In this document: in pieces, positions 16,931 to 24,017 of the stretch
How the letters are laid out: the number at the start of each line of letters is the position of its first letter
Numbering within the stretch: position 1 is the first letter of the stretch
Source of the DNA: Pseudomonadales bacterium
GTDB taxonomy: Bacteria; Pseudomonadota; Gammaproteobacteria; Pseudomonadales; Azotimanducaceae
NCBI GenBank assembly: GCA_029249645.1
Contig: JAQWWC010000123.1
Location: 1 to 38,229, forward strand
Length of the DNA stretch: 38,229 bases
Direction of reading: 5' to 3'
The notes under the pieces: model-generated
Seen by the model: the letters and a program-made list of their open reading frames with translations, nothing else
The model's database searches: none
Told to the model about the DNA's origin: nothing
Position numbers and translations under genes: made by a program

Positions 16931-17163
16931 AAAAAGTGACTGGCGTTCGCTGAAGGTGGCACTCATCTCAGTCAGCTTTTCAGTCGTTGTGCCCCGTTAC
17001 GATCACAATTAAAACGGTCGTTTGAATTATACTCCCGAACGGAAACGAGGCGCAATTAGATCGATTGCCATGCTTCGATGACAGGACCGCTAAAGTGCAA
17101 TTTTACGACCTTGTCGTGATTGCCGTCCCACGTAAGCCGTCGATACCAAGTCACCAAACCAAA

Positions 17164-17580
17164 TTAATCAGACCAAACTAGACCCGCACAGCCGTTGGGT
17201 CGGATATCGACCCAAGCAAACTGATCAAATTCTCCGGCCCAACGGCTTGCATCCTGGGCATCTAAATTGAATATTAGATAACAGTCCTGGGCCCAGCCCT
17301 GATCAGCATTTTCATGGCGCGCAACGAAATAATTCAATCTTGCTTGTTCAATTTTCAACAACAATTGCATTCGACGATCCAAATTCTCATCCTCGCTCAG
17401 CATTTGCCCCCGCGGGTTTGAGGCCGAAATCAAGCAAGCAGCCTGCGCGTTGAAGCTGGCTAACAGCAGCGCCAAACCCTGATGAACCACGCCAATTTGA
17501 AAGACGATTGGTGGGTCGTCATCAATCACGTAATCCGCGGTTTCATAAATCGTGCGTTGCGACGAAGGGATGGTGTTCAT
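17164..17580 (-). CDS. DUF3293-domain protein
   Basis: A 138-residue cytosolic protein. The central region, ACLISASNPRGQMLSEDENLDRRMQLL, followed by a W-x-x-D-C-Y-L-I-F-N-L segment and the ending FAWVDIRPNGCAGLVW, matches the layout of DUF3293 (an 'NP-S/R-x-E-N' helix start, then a strand, then Q/FAW-V). The function of the family is unknown. A TATAAT box 46 bp upstream and a perfect 22-bp inverted repeat between promoter and start suggest regulated expression. It is divergent from the diguanylate cyclase gene. Confidence 0.75.
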   Translation of the reverse strand: MNTIPSSQRTIYETADYVIDDDPPIVFQIGVVHQGLALLLASFNAQAACLISASNPRGQMLSEDENLDRRMQLLLKIEQARLNYFVARHENADQGWAQDCYLIFNLDAQDASRWAGEFDQFAWVDIRPNGCAGLVWSD

Positions 17581-17603
17581 GAAAAAGCCCCAGTTTGAGT
17601 GCC

Positions 17604-17625
17604 ATTAACAGGTAGTGCTGTTAAT
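17604..17625. promoter_or_regulatory. Perfect inverted repeat next to the DUF3293 promoter
   Basis: ATTAACAG and CTGTTAAT are perfect 8-bp arms separated by GTAGTG. On the minus strand the repeat begins directly after the -10 box, over the expected transcription start, and 24 bp before the ATG. That is the standard place for a repressor operator; as RNA it could also fold as a hairpin in the leader. Confidence 0.45.
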
Positions 17626-17631
17626 ATTATA
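17626..17631 (-). promoter_or_regulatory. Consensus -10 box of the DUF3293 gene
   Basis: Minus-strand TATAAT, a perfect sigma-70 -10 element, 46 bp before the DUF3293 ATG. The best -35 candidate, TTACCT 18 bp upstream, is poor, so the promoter may need an activator. Confidence 0.45.
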
Positions 17632-17715
17632 CCAAGGCTCCATCGACTCAGGTAAAACCCATTTCCCACGCATCCCAAGCACGGCCTTGGAACAAACAGG
17701 TCTAGACAGAAATTC

Positions 17716-18606
17716 ATGGCATTAGAGACACAGCAGGAGATGCAGATCAAATTTGCTCGACGTGATCGAGCGTTGCTCTTAGTAATGGCAAACCTTGTCC
17801 TCACTGGGCTCTTGATTGGACATTTGTTAACGAGTTCGGGCGGCTATCGATTCGAACTCGATCAAGTCGGTTTCGAAGCCGCATCATGTTTATCCGTTTT
17901 CGTGATGTTTGTCGCCGCGACCCTGATTAAAGTCTCCCTAGCCGAACGTCGCGCCGTCCTGCTTGGCTTATTTGCCTTACAAACCGGTAATTTGCTAGAT
18001 GCTGCCACTGGTATCTTTTTTAACGCCTCACCGGTTTGGTGGTGGATCGGTGATGGCCTGACCTTTTCTGGCGAAGTTATCCTCGCGCTCGTTGTATTTC
18101 AGTTTGTACGGCTTACGAACGACCTTGCGAATCGCGATCCGTTGACGGGCCTTTATAATCGCAGCTTCCACATGCGAGCGCTGGCTAACTTACTTAAAAG
18201 CAGCCACAACAAAAAAGAATCGGTTGCGGTGATCGCAATTGACATCGATCATTTTAAACACGTCAACGACGTCCACGGCCATGCCTTTGGCGACCTAGCG
18301 CTGCAAGCGATTGCCTCAGCCGTGAACGGATTTCAAGGGGAGGTCAATGTGATCAGCCGCACAGGGGGAGAAGAATTTGAAGTCGTGGTCGATCAGCTAG
18401 ACGAGCCGGCTGTCTTTGCGCTCGCCGACCGAATCCGCTTAGTGATTGCAAATATTGATCTGGGCGAAAACAGACAGCTAACCGCAAGCCTCGGTATCGC
18501 GCTCAGTCATGTTGGCGAGGCGCTGGTCTCGCTGAGGCAAAGAGCGGATGCTGCAGCTTATAAAGCAAAGAACACCGGTCGTAACAGGGTTTGCGCCGCC
18601 GACTGA
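17716..18606 (+). CDS. Membrane-bound diguanylate cyclase (GGDEF)
   Basis: A 296-residue enzyme that makes c-di-GMP from two GTP. About four hydrophobic helices (18-40, 55-76, 80-97, 106-132) form a small membrane sensor. The GGDEF domain follows from about 134: DPLTGLYNRSFHMRAL, then the magnesium and substrate region IDIDHFKHVNDVHGHAFGD, and the active-site GGEEF at 217-221. The inhibitory I-site RxxD expected just before it is absent (the segment reads GEVNVISRT), so product feedback at that site is unlikely. It shares a 135-bp control region with the divergent DUF3293 gene. No strong ribosome-binding site precedes the ATG. Confidence 0.93.
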   Translation: MALETQQEMQIKFARRDRALLLVMANLVLTGLLIGHLLTSSGGYRFELDQVGFEAASCLSVFVMFVAATLIKVSLAERRAVLLGLFALQTGNLLDAATGIFFNASPVWWWIGDGLTFSGEVILALVVFQFVRLTNDLANRDPLTGLYNRSFHMRALANLLKSSHNKKESVAVIAIDIDHFKHVNDVHGHAFGDLALQAIASAVNGFQGEVNVISRTGGEEFEVVVDQLDEPAVFALADRIRLVIANIDLGENRQLTASLGIALSHVGEALVSLRQRADAAAYKAKNTGRNRVCAAD

Positions 18607-18843
18607 GGGCTCAGAACTAGGGCGTCAAACGCAGATCTCAGATCTCAAAGCCCTCGTCAGGCAAACAAAACATCGGTACACAGCAAGTGTTCAAAGCCTA
18701 ATTGTTCTCTAAAACCGCCTGAGCTCGGTGACCATGTCACCCTTTCCTGTATCACCTACCCAAGTGGATCACAGCTGGCGCAATCGCTAACAGGTCAAGG
18801 TTGATCCTCACCGCAGGGTCGACTTTCGATCGCAGTTCTGGGC

Positions 18844-20400
18844 TTAGGCAAGCGACTCACGTAATGCTTGTGCGGCCGAATGGATCTCATCACGCTCGAT
18901 CATCGGTATCTTCTCGTAATGATTCATCATCAGCCGCATCCTTGGGTTCCGCCCAAACCGATCGCTATGCCTGCCTAGAAAATCCCAGTACAACACATTG
19001 TAGGGGCACGCCATCGCACCCGTGCGCGCCGTGACGTCATAGGCGCAATCACCACAATGATCGCTCATGCGCTGAATGTATTTTCCAGAGCTAATGTAGG
19101 GCTTAGAGGCTACCAAACCACCATCCGCGAACTGACTCATGCCGCGCGTATTCGGCATTTCAACCCATTCAATCGCATCAACATAAATACCCAGGTACCA
19201 AGCATCCACTTGATCCGGGTCAACGCCCAACATCAGTGCAAAATTTCCGGTGACCATCAACCGCTGAATATGGTGGGCATAACCAAATTCAAGAGATTGA
19301 TCGATGGCCTGCTTCAGACAGGCCATGCGGGTGTCACCAGTCCAATAAAAGCTCGGCAAATCCATCGTGGCCTCGAGCGCATTACGGGCGGCATAGTCCG
19401 GCATGTTCGCCCAATAAAGTCCCCGTATAAATTCTCGCCAGCCCAATATTTGCCGCACGAAGCCTTCAACCTCAGCACACCCAACCTTTGAGCCTGGCTG
19501 CTCAAAGGCCGCAACCGCCGCGTCAACGACTCGCTTGGGACTCAGCAGTTTCGTATTCAAGGCAAACGACAGCCTAGAGTGAAATAAAGACCAGCCGCGA
19601 TGGGTCATCGCATCCTGATAACGCCCGAAATTGGGCAACAACCGCTGGCAAAAATCGACCAAAAGCGCTTCGGCCTGCGCTTCATCGACTGGCCAAATGA
19701 GGTCACTGCCAACCTGACCAAGGGTTTCGACCCCATGTCGATCTAACCGATCTTGAATCAACCCAATCGGATTTTGAAACAAAAATGGCGCTGGGACCGT
19801 CACCGTTTTGGGCAGGGCTTTTTGATTATGCTTATCAAAATTCCATTGCCCGCCGACGGGCGCCCCATCTTTCATGAGCACATCAAAAGACGTGCGCATT
19901 TTGCGATAAAACGGCTCTAAACGATGTGCTGACCCCGCTTTAAACTGCCGTTTTAAGTCGTGCTCAGTCATGTAAAAGTGTTCAGACTCAACGGCAACCA
20001 CCTCAACCCCATCGGGCTGCCAATCAGCGAGTTGACGGCGAAGACGGTACTCATCCGGCAACTGGTATTCGATGCGGGTCGCTTGATGCGCCGCAGCACA
20101 ATGCGCGAGTAATGCCGTCACAGATTCAAACGGCGCGGCTTGGTCTAAATCAAAATGGCGAATGCTGTGGCCCATGCCTCGCACCCGGTCTGCAAAGCGT
20201 TCCATCGCCAGAAAAAATGCCACCGTTTTTTGAATGTGATGCCGCACATAGCGCTGCTCTTGGGCGAGTTCAGCCATCACATAGACGATGTCCGGATCCA
20301 CTTTCTGGAACCAGCTGTGATGGGCGTCCAACTGATCGCCAAGCACGAGACGCAATACTTTCGCTGGGTGGGGGTCGACGTCCATTACAGCTATCATCAT
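18844..20400 (-). CDS. Iron-sulfur cryptochrome/photolyase (FeS-BCP, PhrB-like (6-4) photolyase)
   Basis: A 518-residue flavoprotein of the prokaryotic FeS-BCP group, which repair (6-4) photoproducts in UV-damaged DNA using blue light. The N-terminal domain begins RLVLGDQLDAHHSWF, and the C-terminal half has the FAD-binding features GWREFIRGLYW, NFALMLGVDPDQVDAWY and MPNTRGMSQFADGG. Four cysteines, C361, C449, C452 and C465, have the same mutual spacing (88, 3, 13) as the [4Fe-4S] ligands I recall for Agrobacterium PhrB (350, 438, 441, 454). AAGGA lies 2 nt before the first ATG and 5 nt before the second, so translation may begin at residue 2. It follows the PhyH gene by 104 bp on the same strand. 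Confidence 0.93.
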   Translation of the reverse strand: MMIAVMDVDPHPAKVLRLVLGDQLDAHHSWFQKVDPDIVYVMAELAQEQRYVRHHIQKTVAFFLAMERFADRVRGMGHSIRHFDLDQAAPFESVTALLAHCAAAHQATRIEYQLPDEYRLRRQLADWQPDGVEVVAVESEHFYMTEHDLKRQFKAGSAHRLEPFYRKMRTSFDVLMKDGAPVGGQWNFDKHNQKALPKTVTVPAPFLFQNPIGLIQDRLDRHGVETLGQVGSDLIWPVDEAQAEALLVDFCQRLLPNFGRYQDAMTHRGWSLFHSRLSFALNTKLLSPKRVVDAAVAAFEQPGSKVGCAEVEGFVRQILGWREFIRGLYWANMPDYAARNALEATMDLPSFYWTGDTRMACLKQAIDQSLEFGYAHHIQRLMVTGNFALMLGVDPDQVDAWYLGIYVDAIEWVEMPNTRGMSQFADGGLVASKPYISSGKYIQRMSDHCGDCAYDVTARTGAMACPYNVLYWDFLGRHSDRFGRNPRMRLMMNHYEKIPMIERDEIHSAAQALRESLA

Positions 20401-20504
20401 TATCCTTAAAATTTAACTTTTAGAAGCGCGCACTACCTTGCTTACGACACTCAGCAGCAAATCGATTTTGAGGTCGAGGCGCGCAGTGGACTAGCATTGA
20501 ACAA

Positions 20505-21386
20505 TCACCCCAGGTTCACAACCCGCTTGGTTTTTAGGGTCGGCAGATTAGCCGGTTGATAGGTGGCAATCAGCGCGCGTCGTCGCTTGCCGGATTGATT
20601 GTGCGCCGAGCCATGAATCAAAAAAGGATCGAAGAAAATAGCGCTACCGGCGGGCTCGTTAAACTCAACGACTTGCGAAAAATCGACCTCATCATCGTGG
20701 GTGTAAAAACCTTCAAGCTGACTACCATCATTCCGAGCGGCGTGAATACCGGCTTGATGACTTCCTTGAACCACCCGAAACCCACCAGAACCTGGCCCGA
20801 CATCGTCCAATGTCACCATGACGTTTGGCAATTGCGTCAGGTGAGCCGCATCATGCATCCAATAAGGCGCATCTTGATGCCAACCGAATTCAGACCCACC
20901 TGGTCGCTTAAAATTAATCTTATCGGTCCAAAGCGACACATGTTCACACCCGGTTAACTGCCGCATCGGTCGCACTAACCGCACATCCTTGAGTAACGTC
21001 AGTAACGCGCTGGAAAGCGGATGGGCCGGCTCCAGCACCCTTAACGCCTGTTCAAGTGGGGCGGGCTCAAACTGTAAGGTTTGGTCGTTAAGATCGACAA
21101 ATCGGCGCCCATCGATATGGTATTCGTGACCTTCATGGCTCCGAGCGACGACGGCCGATGCCAATAGATCAATAACCGCATTCAGTTGCTCAATTTCCTC
21201 GCTCGAAAATACCCCGCGACGCAGGATATAGCCTTGCGTTTCAAAGGACTGCAGTTCAACTTCCGTCAGCGCTTCTGGCATCATGTGTTTATTGCGAGGC
21301 GTCATGGCGGACAGCTCTGCCCCACCCGTAGAATTGGCCCTTTGTTGTGCCGTGCGCAGAGTAGGCGGCGTTGCCGAATCACTCAT
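20505..21386 (-). CDS. Phytanoyl-CoA dioxygenase (PhyH) family protein
   Basis: A 293-residue Fe(II)/2-oxoglutarate oxygenase. The iron triad is H170 and D172 in FGWHQDAPYW and H258 in FLIHGSAHNQS, and the 2-oxoglutarate-binding arginine is in the following SGKRRRALIATY. The overall pattern (VTLDDVGPGSGGFRVVQGSH) fits small-molecule hydroxylases of the PhyH/ectoine-hydroxylase group; the substrate cannot be inferred. I start at the ATG at 21386, because homology and a GGTGGT site 5 nt upstream fit it; the frame is open nine codons further. The start overlaps the stop of the membrane-protein gene by 8 nt (ATGAGTGA), so the two are coupled. Confidence 0.88.
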   Translation of the reverse strand: MSDSATPPTLRTAQQRANSTGGAELSAMTPRNKHMMPEALTEVELQSFETQGYILRRGVFSSEEIEQLNAVIDLLASAVVARSHEGHEYHIDGRRFVDLNDQTLQFEPAPLEQALRVLEPAHPLSSALLTLLKDVRLVRPMRQLTGCEHVSLWTDKINFKRPGGSEFGWHQDAPYWMHDAAHLTQLPNVMVTLDDVGPGSGGFRVVQGSHQAGIHAARNDGSQLEGFYTHDDEVDFSQVVEFNEPAGSAIFFDPFLIHGSAHNQSGKRRRALIATYQPANLPTLKTKRVVNLG

Positions 21387-21798
21387 CGGACCACCAATCC
21401 AGAGCCCGAACATTACACCGCTCGACCCCTCTTAAATCCGTCGTGTCGAAGAACATCGCATCCTCGCCGGGCGCCAATATCTGGCCCTCTCCAACCGCAT
21501 ATATCAAGCCTGTGTTTACGACCGAACCATCACCGCGCTTCCAGATACTCTGGACCGTGACGCGGGTAACGCCGAGCGTCCCAAGATTGCGCACCAGGCC
21601 TTCAACCCTAGTTGTTCGTCCTTTTCGAACGCACCCGGTCATAACCGCATCAACTCGCGTGCGGACGGACGCCAGAGGCAGCGCCTCTACTTCGTTCAGC
21701 TCGACAATCGCCTGCTCTGGACCTTGCATCGACCAAAATGCCAAGCCGATTAAAAGCGCCACGACAACCGCAATTTGTCCTAGGTAGCGTTCAAGCAT
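21379..21798 (-). CDS. Membrane-anchored FxLYD-like domain protein
   Basis: A 139-residue protein with a short cytoplasmic start (MLERY), one hydrophobic helix (about 7-25) and an extracytoplasmic domain. That domain reads VEGLVRNLGTLGVTRVTVQSIWKRGDGSVVNTGLIYAVGEGQILAPGE in pattern, an Ig-like FxLYD-type fold (G-x-V-x-N-x-G, V-x-V-x-x-W, D-G-x-V-x-T, L-A-P-G-E). Two cysteines (56 and 128) could form a disulfide. It sits between a GNAT acetyltransferase and a PhyH oxygenase with 8-nt overlaps on both sides. The function is not known. Confidence 0.72.
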   Translation of the reverse strand: MLERYLGQIAVVVALLIGLAFWSMQGPEQAIVELNEVEALPLASVRTRVDAVMTGCVRKGRTTRVEGLVRNLGTLGVTRVTVQSIWKRGDGSVVNTGLIYAVGEGQILAPGEDAMFFDTTDLRGVERCNVRALDWWSDE

Positions 21799-22291
21799 TA
21801 ACGACCTTCCGTAGCAACGACACGCGCTTCAAACCACCATCCGTCATTTGTTGAGCCATTTCTTCAAAGCCTTGGCCATGATGAAAAGCAAGAGACCTTG
21901 GATTCGGAGGCGCCAAATTCACCTCGCAAGTCAGGTTTTTGATCCCCATGGTCCTCGCCAAGTCCGCTGCATGGCTGTACAGCGCTTGCGCCACACCCTC
22001 ACCGCGACATTGCGGTGCAACAATGATGCGGTCGACATAAAGAAATTCTTCAAATGTCTCAGAAAACCAACGATAGTTCAGACTTTCGTAGGCTTGCCCT
22101 TCCCTCAGGAGTAGGACGAATCCGGACAAGGTCTTATCTTGGTTGGTCATAACCCGAAACGATGCTGCTTGCTCAATCAACGCATCCAAGGCTTGTTCAC
22201 TCAAAGCGTTCACGTGCGGCGTATTAACATTATTCAACGCAAGGACTTCATGCCGAAAACCCTGGGGATCTTGACTCACTTCATGCAGCAT
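21791..22291 (-). CDS. GNAT-family N-acetyltransferase
   Basis: A 166-residue acetyltransferase. The acetyl-CoA loop is VAPQCRGEGVAQALYSHAADLA (R/Q-x-x-G-x-G/A), preceded by the strand FLYVDRIIV and followed by TCEVNLAPPNPRSLAFHHGQGFEE, which gives a complete GNAT core with a typical N-P-R-S-L-A-F-H helix. Substrate unknown. I choose the ATG at 22291, which has AGGAG 8 nt upstream; the frame's earlier ATG (22312) lacks a site. Its stop overlaps the next gene by 8 nt (ATGCTTGA). Confidence 0.88.
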   Translation of the reverse strand: MLHEVSQDPQGFRHEVLALNNVNTPHVNALSEQALDALIEQAASFRVMTNQDKTLSGFVLLLREGQAYESLNYRWFSETFEEFLYVDRIIVAPQCRGEGVAQALYSHAADLARTMGIKNLTCEVNLAPPNPRSLAFHHGQGFEEMAQQMTDGGLKRVSLLRKVVNA

Positions 22292-22392
22292 CTTGTTGTC
22301 TCCTGTACGCATTGACTATCTGAAACCTTAACCTTAATGCGTCAACTCAGTGTTTCGACTATTCTTTTAAAAGGTTCTTAAAGACAATCCTG

Positions 22393-22743
22393 ATGCCCAA
22401 CATTATCGCACTCACCGCACTCCTCGAAAAAGGCCAAGATTCAGCCCTCTTACGGTTTGGTTTAGCCTCGGCGTACCTCAAAGAACAGCCAGATAATCAT
22501 CTTATCCAAGCCGAACAACACCTCAAACGCTGCCTCGAACTTGATCCAACCTATACCGCGGCCTACCAACAGCTAGCCCAAGTTCAAACGGACAGCGAGG
22601 ACCTTATTGGCGCCATTGAAACCTTGCATCTTGGTATAGCATCTGCCAGAAGCGCTGGGGACCTACAAGCCCAGCGGGTTATGCAGGTCTTCCAAAAACG
22701 CCTCAACAAGCGTCTTGACCTTAGTCTGCCGGGGCAGCTCTAA
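22393..22743 (+). CDS. Tetratricopeptide-repeat protein
   Basis: A 116-residue protein with no signal peptide, built of TPR-like helix pairs: ALLRFGLASAYLKEQPDNHL, then AEQHLKRCLELDPTYTAAYQQLAQVQ, then GAIETLHLGIASARSAGD. The A-x-x-L-A pattern and D-P at the repeat end are typical. Such small TPR proteins act as cytosolic protein-interaction modules; partners are unknown. It is divergent from the GNAT operon across 100 bp and converges with the acyl-CoA-dehydrogenase-like gene (11 bp between stops). Confidence 0.78.
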   Translation: MPNIIALTALLEKGQDSALLRFGLASAYLKEQPDNHLIQAEQHLKRCLELDPTYTAAYQQLAQVQTDSEDLIGAIETLHLGIASARSAGDLQAQRVMQVFQKRLNKRLDLSLPGQL

Positions 22744-22754
22744 CCTTGGTTCGA

Positions 22755-23492
22755 TTACTTCAAAATCATGCCGAGGTACATCTCGATTAAACGCCGATCA
22801 CGATGCCAACCGGGCACCCGTGCTGCCAGCTCTGGCGCTGTTTTAATCAATGTTTGCATGTCCAAGGCAAGCGCGGCCAATGCCGCATCGCTTCGCTCAT
22901 CGATAACAGGAGCACTATGACGTGCCAGGGCGTCCGATGCCCACGTAAAGCCTTGGCTTGCGAAGAAACCCAGACTTGCGATCAAGATGCAACTGGCCTC
23001 GAGCTTGGGAAATTGTTTGAGCGCAGCCTTAGAAACCCCTTGAGGAGCAGGCGGCGTAACTTTTTCCAGATGTAACCGACCAACACACAACTCTGGTAGA
23101 AAACCCTCATTCCGATTAAGGGTTAAACTCAGCCCTTTTGTCTCCCGCGGTAACACAACATAAAACGACTCACTGCCACGGCCCACTTTTACCCAAAATG
23201 ACGTAACAACCGACGCCGCTGCAACCCAAGTTTTTACGCCTGTTAAAAGCCCTGCATCATCTTGAACAACAGGCGGTAAACCGTCGACCCCTTCGCTGAC
23301 ACAAAAAGCAGCCCAGGCCGAATCATTAATTCCAAACTGACACCGCATCGCCGTCTGATATCCGGCCATAAAGACCTCGGACAGCGAGCCCGCTAAGGCG
23401 CCAGAAGCGGCCAGCCAATCCTTTGGCGCACGCGTCGCGTCGTAATGTTTTTGCCACAATTCGAAGTAGCTTTGTTCTACCGAAAAATCCAT
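22755..23492 (-). CDS. Short acyl-CoA-dehydrogenase-like protein
   Basis: A 245-residue protein. The centre, DAGLLTGVKTWVAAASVVTSFWVKVG then FYVVLPRE, matches the beta-barrel region of acyl-CoA dehydrogenases (LxGxKxWV...), and helices at both ends are compatible. The family normally runs to 380 residues or more, and I see neither the N-terminal helical domain in full nor the C-terminal catalytic glutamate segment. It may be a reduced, non-catalytic relative or an unusual stand-alone form. It is the third gene of a likely operon after the two-domain beta-oxidation gene and a small membrane-protein gene, which supports a role near acyl-CoA metabolism. AGGTGA lies 6 nt before the ATG. Confidence 0.6.
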   Translation of the reverse strand: MDFSVEQSYFELWQKHYDATRAPKDWLAASGALAGSLSEVFMAGYQTAMRCQFGINDSAWAAFCVSEGVDGLPPVVQDDAGLLTGVKTWVAAASVVTSFWVKVGRGSESFYVVLPRETKGLSLTLNRNEGFLPELCVGRLHLEKVTPPAPQGVSKAALKQFPKLEASCILIASLGFFASQGFTWASDALARHSAPVIDERSDAALAALALDMQTLIKTAPELAARVPGWHRDRRLIEMYLGMILK

Positions 23493-23570
23493 CTGATCAC
23501 CTACCGAGAAGGTACATCTATACCGCTATCAAACGCCGGGGCAAAGCGTGCCGTTAGGTGCTAACCGGTA

Positions 23571-24011
23571 TCACCAAAACCGACGCACCTTTTTTCCAAG
23601 CCACGCGCCAAGGACCACTGCAAACCGGTAGGTGGCGCGCAGCAAAGCCTGCGCCGCACTTGCAACCATGGCCTGACCAGACCTTAATGCTCGCCGCCAA
23701 ACACCAGACAACACGTCTTTGAGCTGTTGCTGCTTTCGCGTAAATCGTTGTACCAACGGCTTTTGATACCACCAAAGACCAAACCGCGGAGAAACTCGCG
23801 CCAGCAGCCCGGCGGCCAATGCTAAAAAAACGAGTCCTGGCAGTACCGGCAGCACTAAACCGATCAGGCCCAGCACTATCAAAATTGCAGCCGCTAGCCC
23901 GTAGACAAGCTTTTGCCAACGCGACAGCGGTCGCACAACCAAGTACCGGAACCGTTTGACTGATCTACCCAAGGCCATGGGAATCAAGGGCAGACGCGTA
24001 GCATCAGACAT
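23571..24011 (-). CDS. Small membrane protein, YbaN/PGPGW-like
   Basis: A 146-residue protein with two closely spaced membrane segments (about 34-70: LVYGLAAAILIVLGLIGLVL, then LPGLVFLALAAGLLA), joined by a P-V-L-P-G turn, as in DUF454 (YbaN) or PGPGW-type proteins. A basic C-terminal tail follows (RRALRSGQ and KKVRRFW). No function is known for these families. Its ATG lies 6 nt after the stop of the two-domain beta-oxidation gene, so the two are co-transcribed and translation is probably coupled; the ribosome-binding site is weak. Confidence 0.7.
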   Translation of the reverse strand: MSDATRLPLIPMALGRSVKRFRYLVVRPLSRWQKLVYGLAAAILIVLGLIGLVLPVLPGLVFLALAAGLLARVSPRFGLWWYQKPLVQRFTRKQQQLKDVLSGVWRRALRSGQAMVASAAQALLRATYRFAVVLGAWLGKKVRRFW

Positions 24012-24017
24012 GTCGTC

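Noticed and set aside
18605-18655. Terminator after the diguanylate cyclase gene from GAGGGCT and AGCCCTC
   Set aside because: The arms are 37 nt apart and no T-run follows.
23554-23919. 121-residue minus-strand frame overlapping the YbaN-like gene
   Set aside because: The overlapping frame at 23571-24011 has the membrane segments, turn and coupling expected of a real gene; this one has none.
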